Position numbers and translations under genes: made by a program
Shown: positions 1 to 14,065 of the stretch, piece by piece
Layout of the letters: each line of letters opens with the position of its first letter
Numbering within the stretch: position 1 is the stretch's first letter
The notes under the pieces: model-generated
Databases searched by the model: none
The model's input: only the letters and a program-made list of their open reading frames with translations
Told to the model about the DNA's origin: nothing
Assembly: GCA_020744425.1 (NCBI GenBank)
Contig: JAGMUV010000005.1
Span: 3,720,001-3,784,000 of the forward strand
Length of the DNA stretch: 64,000 nucleotides
Direction of reading: 5' to 3'
DNA from: Dactylonectria macrodidyma
Lineage: Eukaryota > Ascomycota > Sordariomycetes > Hypocreales > Nectriaceae

Positions 1-332
1 TTCTGGGACCAAGAGATACCATGGATCGGGGTACGACCATCGCGCACGGGAAAGGAGGTGCGTAGGAAGAAACCCAACAGAAGAAATTCGACAGACAAAA
101 AGGCTCGCCATTTTGCGGAGCTTTTTTTTTTTACAGGCTCCGTTCTGCTACGGATTGATCATTGTTCGCTTTCGTACGACATGTTAGGGACATGTTAGAT
201 AGGGGAAAGAAGTAGTAAAAAGAGAACAAGCACTACAAGTACAAGTCGATAAAAAAGACCCCGGGGTATGTGTGTAGCTGCTACGCTGGCTCGCTCGCTC
301 GTTGCGCCTGGTCCTCGTCTGTGCCTCTATCA
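1..332. other. Intergenic, 3' side of the dynactin gene
   Basis: No gene is supported here. The segment lies downstream of the p150Glued stop codon and should hold its 3' UTR. It contains a 13-base T run around 121-133. The open frames crossing it on either strand have poor codon use and resemble nothing I know. Confidence 0.5.
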
Positions 333-3300
333 TCATACAGCCTGCACCCGGCGGCCCTGAAGAGCTTCCCACTCGCGCGATCCCACAATCTGCACCTCCC
401 GACCGGTCCCGGGCACCATCTTTCCGTCCGCGCCGGCCATCTTGATGCGGAGCCGCGCGGTCGCCGCTGCTGCCGGGTTGCTGCGGCCTGCTGTCTTGCG
501 CAGGTCTGCGGCCCCGGCCTGTTTTCGGAGCACGTCGGCCTTCTGGAGGACCGAGTCCTTCCAGCCGGCCCATGCGGCAAAGTCCTCGGCCTGCTTGGCG
601 GCATGGTACTGTGGCGTCGAGCGAGCGGGCTTCCAGGCGAGCAGGTTCAGCGGCATCGAAGCGTAGTCGTAGACCTTGGCCAAGGACGCCATCTTGAGGA
701 GCTCGCCGAGGACGTCCTTGCCCTCGGTTGCAATCAGAGTCTTGCGCTGCTCAGCGACGTTGGCAGGCTTCTTGAGAGGCTCGGCCAGCCAGTCGTAACT
801 GGGCTGCTCCACCATGCGTGCCCGACGGTTGTCCTCGCGGAGGTAACGCACCGCCGACTGCAGGCTCTCGATGTCGTCCTTGAGGGCGTCCATCTCCCTA
901 GCCGTGGCGACGGCACGCTCTTGACCAGCCTTGGCTCCAGCAGCGTCAGCGCCGTCAGCAAAGGCCCGGCTATCGCTAGCAATCTTCTTCCACTTGTCAC
1001 GCTCCGATTCGAGCGTCTTGAGCTCACGGTCTTGCTTCTCAATATCCTCCTTGAGGCTGCCAACCTGCTGGCCTGTCGCCTCAAGCTGGCTCTGGAGTTC
1101 GGTGATACGCTCAATGTTAGACTGAGCGTCCCGCATTCTGGACTCGAGCGTCTCGATCTTGAGAACAGCCGTGCTGAGATGCTCGTCACGCTGAGCAATC
1201 GTGCGACGGGCCTCGCTGTGTTCCTCCTTAAGGCGACGCAACTCATCTTCGGCGTCAATGGGAACGGTTTTGAGGGCCTTGAGCTCCTGAGATCGCATCT
1301 TCCAAGGTGCTGGGTTAACGTCAAACTCTTGGGTCTGTTCAAGATCCGTGGCCAACGAAGCCAGGTCGGTGATCTGAGTTGTCAGAGCCTTTAGTTTGGC
1401 GAGGTAAGTAGAGAAGAGGTCGGACTCGTTAGATGAACTCGTGACGAGAACTGTTTTTCGAATCGAGCTTTGCACCTCTTCGAAAGTAAAAGGCTCGGTC
1501 CTGCTCTCGTCCGAGGTTAACAGCTCGTGTAGGCCAAGACCGATTTGCCGTGCCAGATTTGCAAGTTCCCGAGTCGCACTGCCGCATTGCTCAAATGCAT
1601 CAATCGTCTCTGGTAGCAGCGAGAGAGATCGAGTCTTGAGGTCCTCGAGTGCACGCACAGCCTTGCCGGCGATAACCTTGGCACCCCTAGTCTGGGTAAC
1701 AACAAGGTCCGTCTTCTTTACGAAGAACTGTGCCAACTCCTCCTCGTCGCCCTCACAGGGAACCACTCGTTGCACCAGACCTCGGAGGGTGTTGAATGTA
1801 GATGCTGCCGATTCGAGATGACTCTGCATGACCAATGTCCTTACATACACATCATCAGCATAGTTGGACAGGTCACCCGAGATGTGAACCTCGGCGAGAT
1901 GAGAGAGCAATGCGATGGTGCGTTGAAGCTCGTCCGCACACTTCTTCTCCTTGAGCTCGTCTCGGCGCAATCCATCGATCCACACGTTCAATGCACGCTC
2001 AACGGGCTCTAGTTCATGCAACGCGTTCTGGTACTTGGAGAACTGTTCAATGGAGCAATGGCTCATGTCGTTGACAAATCGGTCGCACATGTTGGACACC
2101 CATACAAGCTTGTCTACAGCGTCACATCCAGCAAAGACGTCATCTTCGTGTCCAGGATGGGGCTGTCCGTTGATTCGTTCTCGGATGAAGCCATTGAGGA
2201 GGTTGGCCTTGAAAGCCAGCCGGCGGAAGCGGAGCAAAGCAAGAACCGAATCCTGGTCCTCCTTGTAAGTGTCGGGCAGGAATAGCTTGACAATATCAAG
2301 GTGCTGCTCTGCTTCCTGGGCCTCCAGTCTTCGCAGCTCCAGGTCAATTGTCTTGACCTGCGCCTTGGAAGCCGATATTTGGAGCTTCATGTTGAGATCC
2401 ATCATGGCCCGCGACCGATCATTGAGCTTCTCTGACTCTCCCTCAGTGACAGCCTGGGAAGCCCTCATATCGTCCAGGTCGTTTTGCAAGTTCGTCACCA
2501 GTTCGCGGAATCTTGAGAGGGTATACTCCATATCCTCGAGTGTCTCCTCTTGCTGACCTGCTCGTCGAGCTTGCTCCGTGATAACAGCGTCCTTGAAGTC
2601 GAGGTCTTCTTGCATCTCCTTCTCATGCTGAACATGGTTGATTTCAAGCTCGTCATTGATCTCCTTCAGGCTCTCAAGGTCATCGACGACAGCCTTGAGC
2701 TCCTCGATCTGCTCAGCCATGCTCATATTTCGCTCCGTAAGATCCTCAATCATATCCTCAGCGCCAAGCGCATTGTCGAGTTGTTGGCGGAGATCCTCAA
2801 CCGCCGTTTCTGATTGTTCCAGCTTATCTTTAGCCGCAGCGTGCTCTTCCTTTATGGAATTAAACTCCTTCAACTCGTCTTCCAGTCCTTTGATCTCATC
2901 TTTGAGTTCCTCTTCCGTCTCTTGCGTCAAGTCCCGCAGTCGCAAAAGCGCCTCTCGTAACCGCTCGTTTGTGCGTTCCATTTGCAGCCATCCAGTACTA
3001 GCTCGTTCCTCGGGAGACATGCCCTTACTGTATTCTTCATTCTCCTCTCTGAGGATCTCAACTTCCAGTTCCAATTCTTCCGTCTTTTGCTGCAACGCCT
3101 CGAGCTCAACCTTGAGAACTTCAGCAGTCTCCTCGGCCATTTCTCGATCGAGAGTTGCCAGTTCCAATGCGGTATCATGCTCAGCTTGGATCTCCTCGAC
3201 TGATTCAAATCTCTGTTCAGCCTCCTTCACAAGTCTTCGAAGTTCGTTGTTCTCTTGCTGCTGGGGTTGGTATTTCAGCTGGAGCTTCTGGATGATGGCT

Positions 3301-4372
3301 TCAAATTTGTCCCTCTCCCCTTGAACTTTTTCGAGTTGGTTCACCTTTTCCCTGTCTTCAATCCGTTTTCGTTCCAACACTTTTATTTTGGCCTTCAGGT
3401 CCTCAATTTCTCGGCTTGCAGCAGTGCTTCCAGTGGTACGGGAGGTTATGGGAGCGGTTGGCTTCTTCGCAGCTGGCGTGGTTGAGCGCGATTGAGTGCC
3501 AGCAGTAAGTCTCTCTAGAGCTTTAGTCCTTGCAAGAACAGGGCTTCTTGGTTGAGGGGATAGGATCTCGGTCTCGGTCTTGTCATCGTCCCTATCGGAC
3601 GAGCCCGGTCCACCGCCTGAATCCCCGGAGGGTCGTCTGGAGACTGATTCCGGCCGGGATGTCACGCGAGGCCCACTCAGAGACATGCGGCCACTTGCAG
3701 TTCGAGACATGGATGTGCCAGATCTTGACACTACTGATGACATTGAGGCTTGTCGTGTTCGAGAGGCGGGTGCGGCGGGGGGGCCCATTGACGTTCGAAC
3801 ACCTGAAGAGGGACGAGTCTTGGCGCCCGCGGACGGTACTCGGACATTGGAAGGCGTTCCCGTTCGAGAAGGCGCAGCACTCGGGGGGCCGCTGAGTTGC
3901 TTGGTGGGTGATTTTGTGGGAGACTGTTCAAGAGTTAGCGTTCTCCGTGGGAGTGAAGTAACAGGCTGTTCCCTACTCTTACGATGCTTGTCGGGCGCAC
4001 TCTAGGCACAGGACTTGGGCTGGGCGCATTTAAACTCTTCCGCCTATTTAGGCCCGTATCCCCTGCACTCGAAGTCCTCCCGCCAGCCGGATTGAAACTC
4101 GATGGCCGAGATGGCTTCCTCGTGGATGCAGCCCGAGGCGCGGGGGCCTGTGCAAGGATGGTGGCCATCATGGGCTTTACGAACATGCCGTACCCTGCCG
4201 GGCAATCGAAGTATCGCTCGCCCTGGACGCTTCCATCGTTCTTACCCGTCTTCTCGTCGAGCTCGATGCCCACCCACTCTCCGACCTGGAAGTGCGTCGG
4301 GCCCGCAAAGCGGACGGTGCCTTTGCGGCCATCGGAGAGCTGGACCGTCTGGCCGGGTTTGAAATCCGGCAT
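333..4372 (-). CDS. ro-3: Dynactin large subunit p150Glued
   Basis: Large subunit of dynactin, the cofactor that links cytoplasmic dynein to microtubules and cargo; in filamentous fungi it is needed for nuclear migration and hyphal growth (Neurospora ro-3, Aspergillus nudM). Two exons: 4372-3983 and 3923-333. The 60-nt intron has donor GTAAGA, branch GCTAAC and acceptor ACAG, and phase 0 joining gives 1326 aa. Residues about 5-70 are a CAP-Gly domain with the tubulin-tail-binding GKNDG motif. A Ser/Pro/Arg-rich linker follows, then a long coiled coil (about 300-670), the dynactin-specific region beginning near LFLPDTYKEDQ (about 680-960) and a second coiled coil (about 1020-1200). The length matches fungal orthologues. 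The start is the ATG directly ahead of the CAP-Gly domain. Confidence 0.95.
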
Positions 4373-5171
4373 TATGAATAACGATTGAGGTCGTAGGGCA
4401 TCGTGCCGACGTCGGCAGTTGGGATAAAAATGGTGGTCGTCTTTGTCGTCAGGTTGTTGGCGGATGAAGCGTTGTGTCCACTATGATCCGAGAGCTTTAG
4501 CTCCTGAGCCCCATCGGCAGTGCTCTGTCTCTGATAAACCCCCGTAAACGCGTTTCCCTTTCGGATAAACGCGACGGCGGCACTGATCCCGTCAGGATGT
4601 CTAGCGTAGGTACGTACCTTCCAATTGCGGCCGTCACGGGACAGAGGCATGTCAACTGAGCCTCACATCCCAGGCAAAGAAGGCAAGGACCAGGCTTGTG
4701 CAACGTGAACTACAACGACGTCTTGCATTAACACAACAATCCCATATGCATCAAGACGGTTCGCAAACATTGACAATTCTATCGACTTCTTTATTCGCTC
4801 GTTGCAACTCAAGTGTCTGTCACTAGATCTCCGAAGAAACGTACTCCTTAAGCTCAAACCTAGGGCAGTCACAATGTGACTTCCCACCCTAACTCCCGCC
4901 TCGTCCACCATCGTCAAAGTCATCAAAACCATTCAGAAGAAGAGCGGTAAGGTCCTGTGACCAGGCTCATGAGGTTCGTCACTTTGCATCACTTGTGCAT
5001 AGTAAAAGCATATCCCAATGGCAGGTTTCCCTCACAACTCCCATCTTCTCCATCATCCAGGCCCTCAAAAACATCAAAGCAATTTTCCAAACCCCCAAAC
5101 GTACTGTACATGACGCATGATAGCATGAGCTCCTCAACGCCTCACCAATCGTTCTTCGTTCCGGTCATCAT
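4373..5171. promoter_or_regulatory. Intergenic: dynactin promoter and HMG-box gene 3' end
   Basis: Both flanking genes are on the minus strand, so the left part should hold the p150Glued promoter and 5' UTR and the right part the 3' UTR of the HMG-box gene. A TACGTA palindrome lies at 4611-4616 inside AGGTACGTACCTT. I see no coding signal. Confidence 0.4.
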
Positions 5172-7326
5172 TTACGCCTGACCAAATCCTTCTCTGTATG
5201 ATCCTCCTCGAACCCACTCGACAACCTCAAATGCGACTCTGCGTTCTGTGGCTTCGTCGAGGTCGCTTCCAACTGGTACTCGGACAACCATCAAACCCGG
5301 GCGCTTCTGAACGTGTACAGATCCGTGCTTGGCAATCTCTTCCTCCACGCTGGGCTTGACATAGACCACCATGTCTGGGCCCACGACACCTCTCCACAGA
5401 GTTGCCATCCACTGCCAGTGGTCAACCGGGGCATATGCATCAGCAATTGGCGTGGTGCAAGCAAACATGTCCGAAAGTGTCAGGCTGAATCCCTCTTTGA
5501 GCAAGGCCACGGGGACGTTGGATGGCGGTTTTCCCCGAGACTCTGTAGAGGAATTTGACTCTGCAGAACCTCGCCGGGGGCTTTCGCCAGCATTCGGCTC
5601 GGTAATGTGTTTGACAATTTCCCGCGACTTCTCATGCCAGCGTAGCATTGTCTTGAAATACGACGTGAAGAAGCTCTGCGACTCTGATGATGCGCCATCT
5701 TGATTGGACTGTGCCTCATCATCCTGAAGCTCTTGAGTCGAGTGATTCGCCCATGTTTTTAATGCATACTTTTCAGATGCCAAAAGGGCATTTTCGACGG
5801 TCTGTCCGACTTGCTGGACCATTTTGGTCATGGGGCCTTCAACTGCAATGATGGCACCGCGAGTCTCGATTTCGGGACTTCCAGGCCTTGGCGGGGCAAG
5901 CGGCTGGCTGATTCTGGATAGGACGGCCAACTTTCGAGTGAAAGGGATGGACATGACCATAGCCTCAATGCTTCTGGCCTGGGGATCGCGTGTAGCGGAT
6001 ATGCCAAGGCCAGTGACGGGCGTGCCCATTTGTCGGATATCGACTTCGCCCGCCACTGATGGAGACATTGGAACCGATGTCTGCAAAGGGGGTAGACGGA
6101 GAGACTCGTCAAACGACTGATGCCGACCACTGTGATGAATCTGCTCGGGCCATGCCCCTGATATAGATGGTCTGGGAGGAGGAGGCATAGGACCAGACTT
6201 GGATCTTGTCAGGCTCCCGGGCTCCGGCAAGGGAGTACCGGTATAAGGTCGCATTGCACCTGATGGGCCTCCCATGGACATTGTGCGCGTCGCTTGCCCT
6301 GGGGCCATGCCCGGTGAGGAAACTGAATGATAGCTCCCGCCGCTGTTGAACCGACGCCTCTTCATTTCCGGCGACTCAAGATCGTATTCGTCCACTTCAT
6401 AGGGGTTCAGCCGCTGAGGTGGATATCGAAGTCGAGCTGGAGGCATGCTACCCGAACTTCCCCGGCGAGCCAGTTCGGACTCATCACCTCTGAGCGCAGG
6501 GTGGTATTGGTTCATCGGTTCTTTTGTTACGGCTGGGGTAGGAAACGTCCCAGAGGGCGTTCGGGGGGTCGCCATGGTGCGCCCGTTGCACTTCGGGCAA
6601 CGGCCTGCGTCGTCGGCAGAAGACGAGCCTGGACGGCTTGTTTGAGCACGAGAACCGCGTCGGGGCTGGTATCTGTAGTCGGGATATTGGCGCTGATGGC
6701 GCAGTTTCTCTTCCTCGGCCAAGCCCTTCCAGTTGTTCTTGATGTCTTCAGATTCATCCTTCCACTGTTCCCCGATGATTTTGGAGATCTCGGGGTTAGA
6801 TAGATTGGGGTTCTGCGCAACAACTTGGGCTTGGTGGTGCTGACGATATAGGATGAATGCTGCCCCAGAGTCAGTTTCTGGGAACATAATTCGAGTTGAT
6901 GTTGTAGGCTACAGCGAGAGCCCCGACATCCTGTTCGACTGCGTCATAACACATGGTACGAAGGCACCGCCTACGAACACCATGACAACAATAACAACAA
7001 AGGAGGTATCCTCACTCACCGTTTCTAGGCCTGGGGATCTTAGGCGCGGGGATGCAGAGACACATGTGGTCTCGGGGACTGCCCCTATTCATGCTGGTGG
7101 GCGTATTAAGCTTAAGGTGCTCGAACCTGGCATGGTTGGCTTCAACGGTGTTGATGGAAGCAGCGCGTTTTCGGGCCATGTCGACAGTGCGAGGACCTGG
7201 TGAGTCAGGCGTGTCGGCAGCGGTTCGAAAGGCACCGGGTCCTTCATGGTCGTCGAGCTCCATGGGAGAAGAGTGGGCCGGGGCCATGGCCTTGGGGTGG
7301 GCAACCAAGGAGATGACTTGTGTCAT
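5172..7326 (-). CDS. HMG-box transcription factor, Rox1/Ste11 type
   Basis: Predicted nuclear DNA-binding protein with a single MATA/SOX-type HMG box. Two exons: 7326-7020 and 6859-5172; the 160-nt intron (GTGAGT...GGGGCAG) is phase 1 and lies inside the box, joining IPRPRN to AFILYRQHH. Total 664 aa. The box spans about residues 96-165 and has the family landmarks PRPRNAFILYRQ, SKIIGEQW and LAEEEKLRHQRQYPDYRYQP. The remaining roughly 490 residues are rich in Pro, Ser and Arg with a CPKC pair, and look disordered up to a more ordered C-terminus. The box most resembles yeast Rox1 and S. pombe Ste11, and related Sordariomycete factors act in mating or development. It is not MAT1-2-1, since no idiomorph context is present. 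The target genes are unknown. The start at 7326 is preferred over an in-frame ATG at 7386. Confidence 0.88.
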
Positions 7327-9043
7327 TTTGAATGGCAGGCAAACGAATCGAAGAGCGAATCGACAAGGGCGAACACCAACTTTCAACGCACCCTGGTCGT
7401 GTTGTAGAGCAAGCTATCGACGGGAGTGATAAATGCGAGTGGAGGGAAAAAGAAAAGAGCCGGACCTGGATTCAACGAAGGGGCATATGAAGGTCGATCC
7501 AAACAGCCGCAATATCGTACCCGACATTTAGTGAAAGGATGCCGGGAGCTGGAAGTTTGCCTGCGTGGCGATACTCTGGTTAGTCTTGGGTTGCTGCAGT
7601 TGCCTTTGTGATGAAACTGACTTCTCATTCACACGAGTTGGCAGATGACAATGAAAGACGGCTGTAAGGTCAAGCATTTCCAGGGGTAGTACATCAAGGC
7701 CCAACCCATGCGCAGAAGCCAAGGGCCGTTTCGTCTTCTTTCTTCCTTTGTCGTCTTCGTTGGTCTCTTTCTGTTCTGTTTTCCGTTTCTCCCTTTCACG
7801 GCCTCCTACTCCGCCTCTTTCACTCACGTTGACTTGGTGGTGCCAGGCAGCACGATCGATGTGCCCGGGGGTTGATTGACGTTTGAGCCGTGGAGAACGC
7901 CCCTACATGTCTCGGGAGTCTGCTGGTAGAGTTGCTGCAGCCACTGGACAGGGTGCTTTGTTGGTGGTTGCACCGTTCGCTGATCCGTCCGCCCGTCCGC
8001 AGAGCTAATTAAATGGATGAACAACAACACAGCAACGAAAGGCAACCCGTGATGACCGACACCGAAACAAATGGGGGGGAGGGGACAAGTGTACAAGAGG
8101 ACATGGAGAGGCCAACCCAAGACCGCCCGGGAACCCAACGGAAACTTTGTACACACTCATGCCATGATATAAGACTGCCGGGGCCTCGCGCGTGCTCCTA
8201 TCGGCTCTTTTGTTTCTCTACGACAGCGCTCGTGCCGTGGCCTGGACCGCGCTCCCTGGCCAGCCTCTCACAACGACGACAATGCCCGTCGGAATGCTAA
8301 AGGGTGCCGGTGCTGGAATGCTAGGCGCCCTGAGACAAAGACAATGTCCAAGCCGAAATTGAGGCTAGCGTTTCTCACGTGATGCAAGCTCAAGCAGGTT
8401 TTCTTTGAGGTTTGGACGTGCCAGCAATCCGGTTGTGTGAGTTGCGGAAGGCGGGCGAGGTCCGGTGGTGCTGAGTGGTTAGTGGTTGGTGGTTGGTGGT
8501 TGATGGTGTCGTCCTGTGTTGGCTGTAAGCCGTGTGCTGAAGGCTGAAGGCTACGGGCTATGAGCTATGAACCCTGGGTTGTGGGAAATGGTACGCGGGA
8601 TGCCGGATTGTATCGTCATATCTGGGTCAGACAACGAGCCAGAGCTTTGGCTCTTGCGGGGGCGTGTCGCAACGCGTGGAGGGAGACAGGCTTAAGAGAA
8701 ACTCAAGACAAGAGAAGCATGAGACACTGGCCACCGTGGCTGATTGGAGACGTTGGCAAGAGACCTTGATACACCTAAGGAGCTGGAGCTTGCAATGGCA
8801 TTTCTTGCCGGTTCAACGAAGACAGCTAGCTAGCTCCCAAGCCCGACGCCAAACCTCTCTCTGTAGTATTCCTAACAAAATTACACAACACTTTTCTTCA
8901 CTAAAAGTCCCTTTCGCAGCCTTGGTTTAAATGGTAATTATGACACGTCCTTCCCTTCCCTCCCCTAGCGCCGCCTAGACCGGACCAACATCCGTTGTAT
9001 GACCTGACCTGTCAACACGGTATTTTCTTCCGGGGAGGTAAAT
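7327..9043. promoter_or_regulatory. Intergenic: HMG-box promoter and RVB1 3' end
   Basis: A 1.7 kb gap between two minus-strand genes, expected to contain the HMG-box gene promoter. Around 8465-8505 there is a GGTTAGTGGTTGGTGG-type microrepeat. The open frames on both strands are low-complexity, and none is supported as a gene. Confidence 0.4.
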
Positions 9044-10643
<1,600 letters not shown>

Positions 10644-11224
10644 CTTGTCGGTAGGCTACCGATGTCGTCGAAAACGGGGTGTTCGTCTGCTCAGTCTCGT
10701 AGATTTTGTGTATCCCAGCGACTCTCGGCGAAATAATGTTGGGAAATGGTTCGTTGTTGTTGATGAACTTGCAGCTTTTAGACAACCAAAGATTTGCGAT
10801 CGGAGCTCAGTCCAGCCTGCAGGTGCCTTCAATGCGCGTCTTCGCGCTACGCTGCGTGCGTCGCACGTGACTCGATCTAGTTCCTAAATTTGAGCCTACC
10901 CTACAGCTCAACTCGACCCATCCGATTGCAATTCTCAACCACAACCTCTCACTATTAATCAAGCCTAACTTCGCTGTTGTGTTTTTACTTCTTTCTGTTA
11001 GCACTGCAGGTCACGTCATCATACCTCACACGAAGCACAGCATCAAGCTTCCCGAGCTCCAACATGTTAAGCTCGAGTACATCGTCTCAAAAAAAAATTG
11101 TGAAAGAAAGAACTACCAACTCTCTATGCCCGTGAACAAGGCAGAGCAGGCTTTTTGTGTATGCCCATAAATACGCCAGCCCATACTCCGACCAAAGATT
11201 CTATACCCAATATTTGCACCTGTT
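10644..11224. promoter_or_regulatory. Intergenic: RVB1 promoter and transporter 3' end
   Basis: Both neighbours are on the minus strand. The segment should hold the RVB1 promoter and the 3' UTR of the DMT transporter. Nothing else stands out. Confidence 0.4.
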
Positions 11225-12622
11225 CTATCGGCTAACACGCGGTTCCTCAGAGGCCATGATGGGATCCAAGAGCATAGGCGAGCCCTCCAACTCGCCTTGT
11301 AAGTTTCCCAATCTCTCCTCATCATCAGATGGGGGCTTTGACGGTGGAGCTTTTTTCATTAACATAACGCCAATAGCACTCCCCAAAATTAGAGTGCATC
11401 CCGCACCACTCATCAAATCCATGCGGTGCCCAAACACCCACCGGTCGAAGCTAACTGCGAATAGCATATGCGTGTAAATCATGGCATTGGCGCGGTTGGA
11501 CTTGTCCGAACCGAGCCCCGTTGTTAGTAGGTATTGCATAATGAAGCCCATCAAACCCAAGGGCAGAAGAAGCAGCCACTGTTTGGCCGTAGACGGAGTT
11601 ATCCACTTGAGTCCCGGTTGGTCGATGCCGAGAACAGGTGCGAGGCCGAGGGCGAGTACCGAGATGATGGTGGAGATGACGCCAAAGTAGTTGACCGAAA
11701 TCAAAGGGTGTGCTCGCTTTCCAATAGTTCGAAGAGCCGTGAAGGCGCCCGCAGCCCCTAGGACACCGAAAAGAGCAACACCAACAGCAATAAGACGTTC
11801 CTCGGCGGTTGCAACATGATCGCTACCTGGAACGCCGGAATCCGAGGAATCACCTGCTTCTGGCTCCTCATTAGTTTGAGAGGCGAAGAAGGAGCCTGGT
11901 TTTGCAATCAACACGACACCCATGAGGGCCACCAGGGTCGCGAGCTGCTCGAGGCGAGTGAAGGGTTCCTTGAGCACGAAGTAGCAGATGAGCCCTGCAA
12001 CCCCCGGCGCAAGGAAGGTGATGACAGTAGCATCCGCAAGCGGGATATACATCATCGAGTACCAAACACCGAAGATGCCAAAGAAACCAGACACGCCTCG
12101 GAATACCAGGAGATGTTGAATATTTCGAGGGCCAAAGGGAAAGCCGGGCGTCTTCATCCACCACATGTAAGCTGTGCAACATAGCGAGGTGATGAGTTGC
12201 CTGAGGAGGAGGACCTGGACAGGATGCATGCCATTGCCTTCGAGCTCGACGAGGCGAGCGCTCAGGTTCATCAAAGACCCGAATAACTGTGACAGAGCAA
12301 CGCAAATGGAAGGCTTGTTTCTGACCCAAAACTTTTGCCACCAGGAAGGCTGTTCGTGGACTTGAGCATCTGTGCTGGGACTAACAAAACGTCCCAACGG
12401 TATCGGTTCGAGGAGCGGGCTCGCAGCAGGACTCAATGACAAGCGGCGGAAGTCATCGAAACTCGAGTCATTTAGTTTCGACGCTCCCATATTGGGAGAC
12501 CGAGCATTTGGAGGTAACAGATGATCCCTAGACTCGTCTCCAGACTCACGAGGAGCTAGCTTCGTAAGGGGAGTCTGGGGAGTGTCATGGTAAGGCGTTG
12601 GGGTTCCAGGTTCCCCAGCCAT
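11225..12622 (-). CDS. EamA/DMT-family membrane transporter
   Basis: Single-exon gene for 465 aa. A hydrophilic Ser/Pro-rich N-terminus of about 95 residues is followed by roughly ten hydrophobic helices. These form two EamA-like halves, the first covering about residues 100-250 and the second about 290-440. Typical segments are LMNLSARLVELEG in helix 1, LVFRGVSGFFGIFGVWYSM, and PLADATVITFLAPG with its LKEP loop. The layout matches the fungal DUF6/SLC35G-like branch of the drug/metabolite transporter superfamily. The substrate cannot be inferred; purine, nucleotide-sugar or acyl-group transport are all known in the wider family. The start at 12622 is the first in-frame ATG and no intron is needed. 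Confidence 0.9.
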   Translation of the reverse strand: MAGEPGTPTPYHDTPQTPLTKLAPRESGDESRDHLLPPNARSPNMGASKLNDSSFDDFRRLSLSPAASPLLEPIPLGRFVSPSTDAQVHEQPSWWQKFWVRNKPSICVALSQLFGSLMNLSARLVELEGNGMHPVQVLLLRQLITSLCCTAYMWWMKTPGFPFGPRNIQHLLVFRGVSGFFGIFGVWYSMMYIPLADATVITFLAPGVAGLICYFVLKEPFTRLEQLATLVALMGVVLIAKPGSFFASQTNEEPEAGDSSDSGVPGSDHVATAEERLIAVGVALFGVLGAAGAFTALRTIGKRAHPLISVNYFGVISTIISVLALGLAPVLGIDQPGLKWITPSTAKQWLLLLPLGLMGFIMQYLLTTGLGSDKSNRANAMIYTHMLFAVSFDRWVFGHRMDLMSGAGCTLILGSAIGVMLMKKAPPSKPPSDDEERLGNLQGELEGSPMLLDPIMASEEPRVSR

Positions 12623-14065
12623 GGCTTTGGGTTGTTGCGAGTGGGCTGGGATTGTTGAAGTAGAATCGTTGGAGTGGAAATTTGTGGAGGGAAGAGATTG
12701 ACGTTTGAATCTACAAGGGTTTCAATGATCGAAGCGCAAGAGGACTTGGAGACTCGTCACAGCGAACACGACAGAATCAACGACGGGAAAGATATTTAGT
12801 TGGGCAACAGAGAAAAAACCCGAACACAGTGAGAGGTTAGGAAAGAGAAAGAGCACCGCTAGCAACTGGAAGATCGAGCTGCAACCACACATCGTTCTTG
12901 TACGGACCCCCGCAGCGGCAACCGGTGGAAACGTCAGCCGGCGATGGGATTCTCTGACAGGCTGCCATCACATCGCGGACCCAACTGGTAGTGGGGGCGG
13001 ATCTCGCTCGACCAGGCTGGGACCCCATTTGGTGCCCATTTTGTGCACGTCAGGGAGCTCCCAGAGGCTCTAAGCCTTGCCCCGGTTTTCTTGAGCCCCC
13101 GATTTCGCCGTGCTTGACTGGTCTGCTGACCAGTTGGATGGCCGGGGAGAAGGCTGACGAGACCAATAGAACCGACGTGTTAGCAGAGGGCGCGGGAAAA
13201 AAGGTGGGAAGGGTGGGTTGAGAACTTGAGGTGTGACTAGGCGAGACAAGCCCGCAGCTCTTGGCTCGCTGGGCTGTGTTGGAGAGAAGAAGTGTGCAAA
13301 GTGGCGAGAGGTGCGAGCCTGAGCTTCCGAACTCGCACCTCCGGTTCGGCCGCAGACCTCCGGATGTGCGGGGCCATCTCCGTGTTATTCCCCTCAGTCT
13401 AACCGGGTCTCGTCCAATCCATTTTCGAGCTGAATCATGCTGGGAATCGAGATGAACGAATGGGGAAATTGGACTGTCAATCAAATGGTCTTTGGTGACC
13501 AGGGCAATATGGGTTCTCCAGGGAAAGAAAAATCTACTAAACAGGACTCATACGCTCCTCTATAATAAGTAAAGACTAAGTTGTAAAACGAAGTCAAAAC
13601 CTAAAAAAGATAAATATTATATTAAATTAATCTGTAAATAACAACTTAAATACTGACATCACTTCTATTGATAGAGGGTTAGTTGATGCTTTACAGCTTG
13701 TGGTGTTTTTCTTCCCCCCTGCAGTAAATAGGGCAAAATGGAAAGGCTACCTTGGGCAAGTCAAGCATTGACAGTCATTAACACAACGATTTTTTATGGG
13801 CATTTTAGGCTATTTCACTTTGAGATTATGAACTTCATAGACACTCCTCTCTATTATTGTAATGGCCAGTGATATGCCCCTGACTGAACCGTGTGGATTT
13901 CGACCTTCCTGCTTAACATCACTGATGCAACCTTCATAACCTATGACTCCATGCCACTCTGGCCCATATGTTGTGTCCCGCCTTAAGAAAAAAACAAATC
14001 CAAAAACGCCCGAGCCATGCCCTCGCATAAAACACCCGAGAACTAAAAAAAACATCCGAGGGGCT
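12623..14065. other. Intergenic: transporter promoter and AT-rich island
   Basis: This 1.4 kb gap holds the promoter of the DMT transporter on its left. A strongly AT-rich, TA-dinucleotide-rich island lies at about 13545-13680, unlike the GC-balanced surroundings. The flanking open frames show no recognisable domain. Confidence 0.4.
13545..13680. other. AT-rich island, possible RIP-altered relic
   Basis: The stretch is dominated by TAA, TTA and ATA words, with very few G or C bases over about 130 bp. In Sordariomycetes such islands can be remnants of repeats mutated by repeat-induced point mutation. No transposon ends or coding remnants are visible, so the origin is inferred. Confidence 0.35.

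Noticed and set aside
270..1394. Long plus-strand open frame
   Set aside because: It is antisense to the p150Glued coiled-coil exon; Glu/Lys/Leu-rich coding DNA commonly leaves an open antisense frame. No domain is recognisable.
2638..3324. Ser-rich 228-codon plus-strand frame
   Set aside because: Antisense shadow of the dynactin coiled coil; almost all Ser and Leu, with no family resemblance.
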